This document shows positions 31,114-37,189 of a DNA stretch of 37,189 bases, piece by piece; positions within the stretch are counted from its first letter, which is position 1; the number at the start of each line of letters is the position of its first letter. The translations under genes were made by a program, and so were the position numbers. Source of the DNA: CAZEDU01 sp964511185 (GTDB taxonomy: Bacteria > Myxococcota > Myxococcia > Myxococcales > Myxococcaceae); assembly GCA_964511185.1 (NCBI GenBank), contig CAZEDU010000043.1, forward strand, positions 1 to 37,189. Direction: 5' to 3'. The notes beneath the pieces were generated by a model, which worked only from the letters and a program-made list of their open reading frames with translations, made no database searches and was not told the DNA's origin.

Positions 31114-33045
31114 CTAAGGCGCGCCCTTTGGCTCAAGGACCATGAACTCGTTCTGGTACTGGTGATCGGCGTTGCCGGGGTAGCGGCGGACCTGCATTTG
31201 GCCCCGATCGGCGATCTGTTTGGGGGCCGAATCGATGTACTCCTCGGCCGTGTTCCCGGCGGGGTTGACCACGGTGAGCACTTTCTTCTCGGCCGTCGTG
31301 CCGTAGCGCGCGTTCAGGTCTTCGATCACCGCGTTCATGTCGACGATGCCTCGCGCCTGGCCGCGGGCGGTCTTGGCGGCATCCCAGTAGTACTCGGTGG
31401 GGAAGGCCGCGCTGATGCCCATCTCGAGCGCGCGCCTCAAGGTGTGCTCGATGAGGCGGCCTTTCTCTTCTTGGCTCTGCGCGTCGGGGTAGGCGCGCTC
31501 GAGCACCAGCATGCCTTCGCGCTCGCGCCCCGGGTCGGTGCGCTTGACGATGCGCACCACCGCTCGCCGCTCCTGCCCGCCTTGCCCCTTGGTGACGATG
31601 ATGCGCTTGTTCGCGTCGGCCAGGTACGCCAGCGCCGCGCTGCTCGGCCAATGCACGCAGTCCTTGAGCAGGCGCTCGAACGTCGCCAGCGGCCAGCCGT
31701 CGTCCGAGATGACGTGGCTGTAGGAAAGATCGTCGATGCGAATGATGCGCGAGAGCTGAGCGAGCGCGGGCCCCAGCTCGTCTCCGGCGAGCTTTTTCAC
31801 CGGACGAATGCCCTTCGCGAGCGCGGCGAAGCCGTGCGGGGTGATGGTGTCCGGCGTGAGCTCGGCGAGCTGCCGGGCCCAGGCGAGCGCTTCGATCTGA
31901 GGCGGCAGGTGCCGAATCTCTTCGACCCACTGCGCGCGCTCGGGCGCGTTCTTGTCCACGTTGCGCAGCGTCTCGGCGAGCTCGTCGCGCCGGGCCTGCA
32001 GCGCATCGAGGGGGCCCCACGCCTCCACCAGCCGCTCTTCGATGGCTTTGCCGAAGCGGGCCACCACGTTGACCCGCTTGTTGAACTGGGCCTGACCGTC
32101 GCCCGCGAAGCGGACATGCGCCACCTGCGCGCTCTTCATCCAGGCCGCGCGGGCCTGAGGCGTCAGCATCGACAGCTGCTGGGCGGTGGCCGGGTTCTCG
32201 AAGCGCCAGCCCTGAAACCGGTTCTCCAGCACCGCGACCAGCATGCGCTGCAACATCTCGGGGGGCACCACGTTCGGCTGCGCGGCGCCTTGCGCGAAGA
32301 AGTTCCGAAGCTCGTTCGAGACCTGATCCAGCCCTTCCTGAGTCACCCGGACGTTGGCGTCGCGCAAGAGCGCGTTCAAGTTCAGCCGCTCGACCATCGC
32401 GGCGTGCATGCGCCCTTCGACCACCTCGGCGGGGTTCTTGCCCGCCTGAAGGAGGTCGATGGCTTCCTGCGTCTTGGCTGGCGGAATCCAGCCCTCGTTC
32501 TCGGACAGCATCGCCGCCGCGGTGCGATGGGCGTTGCGCGGCTTGAGGCGGGACTGGCCGATCGCCTCGACGAGGGCAGGGGTGTCGCCACCCCCTTGCT
32601 CGACGGAGACCAACAACGAGCGCAGGGTGCGGACATGGTCCTTGCTCTTGCTGACCGACTTGAAGAGCTGGCCCAAGCGCGACAGGTAGTCGTCGACGTC
32701 GAGCCCGCGCCGCAACGCCGCCGCCGCGAAGTGGGGCGCCGCTTCCGGCGGCACGTTGGCGGCAGAGCCCGCGGCATCGAGGACGACCTGGTGTTGCTCC
32801 AGCGCCTGCCAGTCTGCGTTGACCGTTCGTTCGATCTCTTGCCGAACGGGGCCCTGCTCCATCTTGCCCACCGCCTCTTGCACCAGCGGCTTGGTGAGCG
32901 GTACCGGGTCGACGGCCGGGGTGTCGAGCGTTCGCGGACGCAGGCCGACGCTCTCGACGCGCGATGCCGGGCGAGGAACCTCCGGGTGCGGCAGCGCCTT
33001 GGCGGTGGCGGCTCGGACGTTGATCAATCGAGTGGCGAAGATCAT
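31114..33045 (-). CDS. Large helical protein with Cys-anchored C-terminal domain (cluster gene 3)
   Basis: A 643-residue protein from ATG 33045 (MIFATRLINVRAATAKAL), 7 nt after the stop of the M28 gene; the frame is open upstream to 33096 but overlaps that gene. A Pro/Arg-rich leader is followed by helices to ~270. Then come NRFQGWRFENPATAQQLSML and ARAAWMKS, matching the start of the shared module of cluster gene 5, an inserted helical stretch (~320-430), then LLKDCVHWPSSAALAYLADA (C463), NKRIIVTKG, RRAVVRIVKRT, GMLVLERAYPD and LRRALEMGI. A C-terminal extension (~545-643) is unique. No signal peptide or known catalytic motif. A 129-nt gap separates it from the GluRS-like gene, the largest gap in the cluster. 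Confidence 0.75.
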   Translation of the reverse strand: MIFATRLINVRAATAKALPHPEVPRPASRVESVGLRPRTLDTPAVDPVPLTKPLVQEAVGKMEQGPVRQEIERTVNADWQALEQHQVVLDAAGSAANVPPEAAPHFAAAALRRGLDVDDYLSRLGQLFKSVSKSKDHVRTLRSLLVSVEQGGGDTPALVEAIGQSRLKPRNAHRTAAAMLSENEGWIPPAKTQEAIDLLQAGKNPAEVVEGRMHAAMVERLNLNALLRDANVRVTQEGLDQVSNELRNFFAQGAAQPNVVPPEMLQRMLVAVLENRFQGWRFENPATAQQLSMLTPQARAAWMKSAQVAHVRFAGDGQAQFNKRVNVVARFGKAIEERLVEAWGPLDALQARRDELAETLRNVDKNAPERAQWVEEIRHLPPQIEALAWARQLAELTPDTITPHGFAALAKGIRPVKKLAGDELGPALAQLSRIIRIDDLSYSHVISDDGWPLATFERLLKDCVHWPSSAALAYLADANKRIIVTKGQGGQERRAVVRIVKRTDPGREREGMLVLERAYPDAQSQEEKGRLIEHTLRRALEMGISAAFPTEYYWDAAKTARGQARGIVDMNAVIEDLNARYGTTAEKKVLTVVNPAGNTAEEYIDSAPKQIADRGQMQVRRYPGNADHQYQNEFMVLEPKGAP

Positions 33046-33052
33046 GGTGGGC

Positions 33053-36013
33053 CTACTGCTGGGTGACGGTGGTGCGGACGACGCCGTTGCGGACATCGCG
33101 GCTCAGTCGGGCTTTCAGGGGCCGTGTTTGGCCGCGCAAGGTGGCCATCGCCGCGTCGAGTGCGGGAGTGCGAACGTGGTAAGCGCGGGCGAGATTGCCC
33201 ACGTCGGTGATGTAGGTGTGCGCTTTCTTGGAGAACGGGTCGAGCACCTCGATGCGCTCGAGCGCCTCGAGCTGCCAGCCCGGGACGTCGTCTGGCAGCT
33301 GTCCCTCGATTTCGTCGATGACGACCCGGGCCGCCTGGGCCGTCGCGCGCCGGCGGGCCGCCGCCTCTTCGGAGAGCCGCACAGGCGCTTCGAGGTAGTC
33401 GATCCAGTGCGACAGCTCGTCCCGCAGCGCCTGCGTACCGGGCATGCGCTGCGCGGCGCTCGAGAGCTTCCGCAGGCCTTCGCGCACGTCGAGCAACCGC
33501 ACGCCGGGCTGCAGCGTCGGGCCGTATTTGGTCGTGCCGAACAGGGTCTGCAGCTCGAGCGTGGCCTGCACGATGTTTCGTTGCTGTTCGAGCTTCCACA
33601 CCTCGGGGCTCTGGACGCGGGGCTTCTTGGGGGCCGCCGCGGCCGACTCGTTCTTCACCCGCTCCACGTGCGCGCGCAGGTTCTCGGGCTTGGCGAGCGC
33701 CACCAGCCCGGCCACGTCGTCGATGTCGCCCTTGGACCCGAACGCCGTCACGGCGAGCTCCCAGTAGAGATCGACCAGCGTGCGCTCGAGCGCCTTGAAG
33801 TCACCGTCGCGCCCCTGGCGTTGCGCCGCGGCGCCCAGCTTCGCCAGCTCTTGACGGTCGCCAGGGGGGAGCGGCAGCGACTCGATGAGGCCAGGCACGT
33901 CCCGCAGGGCGTTCTCATCGGCCCAGTTGCGCGCCCACTTCGACGTCTTCTTGGGCACCGTCGCGTCGATGAAGGCTCCGATCTTCTCGGCCCGCTGCAC
34001 CGCCTTGGGCGGCCCGTTGCCAGAGACTTCGTTCAGGCGATCCTCGATCGAGCGCAGCAGTCGAAGGTTGGCGTGGCCATCGTAGGTGGTGGCCAGCTGG
34101 GGCTCGAGCATGGCGAAGACCGAGCGGCTGATGGCGCCGCCCAGGCCCGAGACGATCTCTCGGGTCAGCTCTTCCGCGCGAGCGGGTCCGACCTCGGCCC
34201 GGAAGGGCAGGCCATCGGTGTCGTTCAGGTCGAGCGCTTTCCGCAGGCCCAGGTTGTGCGCGCCGCGCTTCAGGTCGGCGACGCGGGCCGGCACTTGGGC
34301 CTTGTAGTACCCGTTGCCCCCCGGGAAGCGCTCGAGGAACACAGCCGCCGAGAGCACCTGCTCGATGCCGGTCAAGGCCTGAAGCCGCGCGCGCTGGGCT
34401 CCTCGCGCCTGGAGGTCGTTCTTGGGCGTCTCTCGATACGCGGCGACCGCCCGGGCGCGCTCCTCGCGCACGCGGTGCAAGACCGGCTCGGTGACGAGCG
34501 AGGGCTCATCGCCTTTGAGCGCGGCGAAGGAGATCCCGGCGCGTTTCTCGAGCGCGGGTCTCCTCATCGCGCTCACCAGGTCCTGCGCGGCGGAGCGGTA
34601 GCGCGCGAGCCGGTGGCCGACGCCGTCGAGCCACTCGCTCTCTTCTCGGGGCTTCGCGTGGCCCAGCGCGATGCGCTCCTGCACCAGCGGGTAGAGCGGC
34701 GAGAGGCCGCCGGGCTGGATCTCGAGCCCCTGCAGGCCGCGGCGGTCGTCCGCGGCCTCGCGGGTGAGTCGGTGCGCGAGCCTGGCGTACTCCTCGAACC
34801 GGGCGGGGAGCAGCCCCCCGACGGTGTCGGCCGGGGAGTGGTTGTCGAGGTAGCGACCCGAGAGCAGGTTCACCGTCGGCACGCCGAGGCGGAAGAGCGG
34901 CTCGACGTCGGTGGTGAAGAACTGGTTTTCCTGCGGCTGCTCCGGGTAGCCATCGTGCGCCTTGCCCTTGAGCTCCCGGGAGGCGCGCTGGAGCACGCGG
35001 CGGGCGAACGGGTCGGGGCTGGCCCATCGGTAGAAGTGATCGCGCGGCTGCGACTCGAGGTGCACCATGCCCAGCTCGTCCATGTTGACGAGCATCGCGG
35101 TCTTCTCGAGCGGCACGATCGGCTCGGCCGCGTAGTGGCGAGATCCCTTCCGCCCCGGGTAGTAGCGGCCCGAGCGGTAGCCTTCTTCACCGTCGAAGGC
35201 GAGGAACAGCACGGAGCGCTTGGGCGGATTCTTCTTCAGCGCCTCGGCGATCGCCAGCACGCCCACGGTGCCGGTCGCGTTGTCGTTCGCGCCTTGCTTC
35301 GTCTTCTGATCCGAATCGTGGTGCGCGGCGACGATGACGTACTCGTCCGCGAGCTTGGGGTCGGTGCCGCGCAGAATGCCTGCCACGTTGCGGCCGACCA
35401 ACGTCTTGCCGTCATCGAGCTCGTAGCGGAACGTCTGGAAGAAGCCATCGGGCGTCGCGGGCTCGAGGCCAATCTCTCGCATCTGGCGGGCGATCCAATC
35501 GGCGCCTTCCTTGTTTGCTTCGGTTCCAAAGACGCGGTTCGGGATGTCCTCGGCGAGGAGCTGGGTGCGGTGCATCAGGCCCTTGGCTGAGAGCGGGTCG
35601 CCTTGGCCGACCCGGTAGGGCGGCGTCTTCGGCTTGGGGGGAGGGGGCGGCGGGCGCACCTTCTTCGGTAGGGCTTGGTTCTTCGAGGGGCCGTTGGCCG
35701 GCGGAGGGGTGGGCTCGGCCTTGCGCGCGGCGGCCGCGCGTCGCGTGGCAGCGGCCTTGCTCCACGGGCTTTCTTCCCGCTGCCTTGGAGGGGCGGTGGT
35801 GGCGCGCTCCGGCTCGCGCGTGGCGGGTTGTGGCGGCCTGGTCGGGGTCGGCGCGGCGATCTCGAGCGCCTCACGGACAGGCTCGGCGCGCGGGGCCGGC
35901 GCGCGTTGGGGGCCGAGCACGACGCCCGTGCCCACGCCTGGAACATGGACTCGCTCCACTGGGCGGGAAGGTGGCTTCGGCTGCCGCAGACCCAACTTGA
36001 ATAGAATTCCCAT
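33053..36013 (-). CDS. M28-family zinc aminopeptidase with Pro-rich N-terminus and long helical tail (cluster gene 2)
   Basis: A 986-residue protein from ATG 36013 (MGILFKLGLRQPKPPSRPVE), preceded by GAGGAA. Residues ~35-135 are Pro/Arg-rich and probably disordered. The M28 domain (~140-410) has every zinc-site residue: H231 and D233 in AAHHDSDQ, D244 in GANDNATG, the E276-E277 pair in FDGEEG, D312 in VNMDELG, and H392 in NHSPADTV. M28 enzymes are metallo-aminopeptidases or related hydrolases. A ~575-residue helical C-terminal region of no known family follows, including Lys/Arg-rich segments. No signal peptide. It sits 11 nt after the first cluster gene and 7 nt before cluster gene 3. Catalytic competence is predicted; the substrate is unknown. 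Confidence 0.88.
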   Translation of the reverse strand: MGILFKLGLRQPKPPSRPVERVHVPGVGTGVVLGPQRAPAPRAEPVREALEIAAPTPTRPPQPATREPERATTAPPRQREESPWSKAAATRRAAAARKAEPTPPPANGPSKNQALPKKVRPPPPPPKPKTPPYRVGQGDPLSAKGLMHRTQLLAEDIPNRVFGTEANKEGADWIARQMREIGLEPATPDGFFQTFRYELDDGKTLVGRNVAGILRGTDPKLADEYVIVAAHHDSDQKTKQGANDNATGTVGVLAIAEALKKNPPKRSVLFLAFDGEEGYRSGRYYPGRKGSRHYAAEPIVPLEKTAMLVNMDELGMVHLESQPRDHFYRWASPDPFARRVLQRASRELKGKAHDGYPEQPQENQFFTTDVEPLFRLGVPTVNLLSGRYLDNHSPADTVGGLLPARFEEYARLAHRLTREAADDRRGLQGLEIQPGGLSPLYPLVQERIALGHAKPREESEWLDGVGHRLARYRSAAQDLVSAMRRPALEKRAGISFAALKGDEPSLVTEPVLHRVREERARAVAAYRETPKNDLQARGAQRARLQALTGIEQVLSAAVFLERFPGGNGYYKAQVPARVADLKRGAHNLGLRKALDLNDTDGLPFRAEVGPARAEELTREIVSGLGGAISRSVFAMLEPQLATTYDGHANLRLLRSIEDRLNEVSGNGPPKAVQRAEKIGAFIDATVPKKTSKWARNWADENALRDVPGLIESLPLPPGDRQELAKLGAAAQRQGRDGDFKALERTLVDLYWELAVTAFGSKGDIDDVAGLVALAKPENLRAHVERVKNESAAAAPKKPRVQSPEVWKLEQQRNIVQATLELQTLFGTTKYGPTLQPGVRLLDVREGLRKLSSAAQRMPGTQALRDELSHWIDYLEAPVRLSEEAAARRRATAQAARVVIDEIEGQLPDDVPGWQLEALERIEVLDPFSKKAHTYITDVGNLARAYHVRTPALDAAMATLRGQTRPLKARLSRDVRNGVVRTTVTQQ

Positions 36014-36024
36014 GGTGTTCCTCG

Positions 36025-37080
36025 TCAATTCGGCATGACCACATTCATTGGAATGTTGAGCGCGGTGCTCGTTTGATCGTCGGGCACGCCGCCGTGGACG
36101 TACCCGTTGTGCCCCAGCCACTTTTTCCACCCGACCATGTACGTCCCGGTCTGCTCGGTCTGGTGAAGACCGGTGTGGCCCATGTCGATGTGCAATGAGC
36201 CCTGCAGCTGCTGGATTCCAGGCAGCTGCGCTTGCAGGCCGTACTGCGTGGAGAACACGAGCGGGATGCCCAGGCGCTTGGCCTTCGAGAGCGCGGCCTT
36301 GGCGTGCAGCTCGTACGCGGCGGCGGGGACCGCCACCTGGTGGCTGAAGGGATTGGGGCGGTCGACCCAGAGAACCGGGCCCTCGTAGCCGGGGAGCGTC
36401 GCCCGGTAGATGCGCCAGGTCGATCGGGCCACCGGCTTTCCGTCTTGGTACACGCGGGTGAGCTTGTATTGCGCGTCTCGCAGGTACGCCGCGAGCGCGG
36501 CGCAGTTGAAGCCGCCCACGGCGGCCATGCAGCCGCTCGCGTGGGAGCCGATGAGCGCGTGGAGGTGGTCTTCGTCCGCGACGACGAGCCCTGGTAGGGC
36601 ACGGCGGTCGTTGGCGGGGGCGGCGGCACCCGGCGCGCGAGCGGCCGCGGGCTTTCCGTCGGGCAACGCGCGCGCCATCGTGGTGATGGCGTTGCGCACC
36701 TTGTGGGCGCCCATTCGGTGGGCCGCGACGCGCGCGGCGTGCATCTTGTCGGAGAGCGCTTTGAGCTCGTCGCGCGACATCTTGGCGAGCGACACGTCTT
36801 CGAGCGCCTGCTCGAGCTCGATGAGCGCGAGCCGATCTTTGACGGGGCCGATCTGCGCCCGCAGATCCAGGTGCGTGTCGGAGCCCTTCTCGACTCCGTG
36901 CAGCTGACCGATGAGCCGCTGCTCCAGCTGGCGCAGCAGCCGCGCCGACTGCGCGTCGTACGCGAGCTCGGGCAGGTTGGGGCCGCCGTCGAGCGGCGCC
37001 CGGTCGGGCAGCGCGACGCGGGCAGCAGCGCGCTCGCTGCGCTCTGCGTGGAGCGGGGGGCGCGCATCGTCCGCGCACAC
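36025..37080 (-). CDS. Protein with Cys-anchored domain (cluster gene 1), 5' end uncertain
   Basis: From GTG 37080 a 351-residue product; an in-frame TAG lies a few codons upstream, and there is no clear ribosome-binding site. The first ~35 codons are antisense to the end of folP, so the true N-terminus may be missing. A helical part (~40-140) precedes VVADEDHLHALIGSHASGCM (C184), GGFNCAALAAYLRDAQYKL (C193), GKPVARSTWRIYRA, GPVLWVDRPNP and KAALSKAKRLGIPLVF, which line up with cluster genes 3 and 5. A unique C-terminal stretch with His/Gly/Asn residues follows (HIDMGHTGLHQTEQTGTY, WLGHNGYVHGGV). It is the only one of the three with a second nearby Cys. Function unknown. Confidence 0.65.
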   Translation of the reverse strand: MCADDARPPLHAERSERAAARVALPDRAPLDGGPNLPELAYDAQSARLLRQLEQRLIGQLHGVEKGSDTHLDLRAQIGPVKDRLALIELEQALEDVSLAKMSRDELKALSDKMHAARVAAHRMGAHKVRNAITTMARALPDGKPAAARAPGAAAPANDRRALPGLVVADEDHLHALIGSHASGCMAAVGGFNCAALAAYLRDAQYKLTRVYQDGKPVARSTWRIYRATLPGYEGPVLWVDRPNPFSHQVAVPAAAYELHAKAALSKAKRLGIPLVFSTQYGLQAQLPGIQQLQGSLHIDMGHTGLHQTEQTGTYMVGWKKWLGHNGYVHGGVPDDQTSTALNIPMNVVMPN

Positions 37081-37152
37081 GACGTGGCCGGCACGATCGA
37101 TGCGCTAAGGATCGCCCGGGCGCTGGCACTGGCCGAGGGCAGGGAGCACTGA
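36979..37152 (+). pseudogene. folP: 3' remnant of dihydropteroate synthase (folP)
   Basis: The plus strand reads RRPVGQRDAGSSALAALCVE and RGARIVRAHDVAGTIDALRI up to TGA 37150-37152. The GARIVRAHDV stretch matches the conserved C-terminal end of DHPS (usually GA.IVRVHDV), and the gene directly precedes glmM, as in the common ftsH-folP-glmM order. Upstream, on the plus strand, the earlier DHPS motifs (such as the SRK loop or the N-terminal LNVTPDSFSDGG type) are absent; the sequence is instead antisense to the helical cluster protein. So only ~55 codons of folP remain here. The boundary near 36,980-37,000 is my estimate. Confidence 0.65.
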
Positions 37153-37153
37153 C

Positions 37154-37189
37154 GTGGGACGCAGGCATTTCGGAACGGATGGCGTGCGC
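37154..37189 (+). CDS. glmM: Start of phosphoglucosamine mutase GlmM (partial)
   Basis: From GTG 37154 the twelve codons to the edge read MGRRHFGTDGVR. The FGTDGVR motif is the invariant N-terminus of GlmM, which interconverts glucosamine-6-phosphate and glucosamine-1-phosphate for UDP-GlcNAc and cell-wall synthesis. It begins one base after the folP stop, the usual tight folP-glmM coupling. The rest of the gene lies outside the window. Confidence 0.88.
   Translation, partial: MGRRHFGTDGVR

Noticed and set aside
28324..33066. A very long (1580-codon) plus-strand open frame across the cluster
   Set aside because: It is antisense to the GluRS-like gene and to cluster gene 3, has low-complexity Arg/Leu/Val composition and no recognisable domain. 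GC-rich third positions explain its length.
36703..37000. A longer plus-strand folP extending to 36703
   Set aside because: Only the final ~55 codons resemble DHPS; upstream codons mirror the minus-strand helical protein and lack DHPS motifs.

Overview
The window is high-GC DNA that reads like a chromosome segment of a myxobacterium or close relative (Myxococcota). The support is a TonB-dependent receptor carrying its own N-terminal TonB-type domain, a DUF4388 (PATAN) protein, two surface proteins ending in a MYXO-CTERM-like Cys-Gly-Cys / hydrophobic helix / Arg tail, and many lipoproteins. Two 10-N runs (6038-6047 and 28188-28197) show it is a scaffolded draft assembly, so frameshifts near gaps must be read with caution.

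Layout. 1-3.7 kb: the 3' end of a P-type cation ATPase overlaps a CoA-transferase/GNAT fusion gene, which faces a tatD-tcdA pair across two REP-like hairpins. 3.7-5.3 kb: a GTC-based simple-repeat tract, an unknown protein with an HELFH zinc-type motif, and a 60-residue protein. 5.4-9.1 kb: a TonB-dependent receptor and its translationally coupled lipoprotein. 9.1-17.1 kb: an accessory stretch of exported proteins of unknown role: a P-domain/lamin-tail/DUF11 surface protein split by a frameshift, a short collagen-like lipoprotein that also looks frameshifted, a beta-helix lipoprotein and a two-domain DNRLRE surface protein. 17.3-26.2 kb: ordinary cellular genes: a DHH phosphoesterase, a DUF4388 protein, a coiled-coil membrane protein, ftsE-ftsX-envC (cell division and amidase activation), an alpha/beta hydrolase, a lipoprotein and a CtpA-type S41 protease.

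26.3-37.1 kb is the most unusual part: five large genes, all on the minus strand, with gaps of 11, 7, 129 and 8 nt. They encode (in transcription order) a Cys-domain protein, an M28 metallopeptidase with a ~590-residue helical tail, a second Cys-domain protein, a glutamyl-tRNA synthetase-like enzyme with a ~530-residue N-terminal extension, and a third Cys-domain protein. By eye the three Cys-domain proteins share a C-terminal module that I cannot name. The cluster ends against a 3' remnant of folP followed by the start of glmM. There the first cluster gene and folP overlap antisense and both seem to lack their proper 5' ends, which suggests an insertion boundary or a chimeric join.

I see no rRNA, tRNA, CRISPR array, transposase or integrase in the window.
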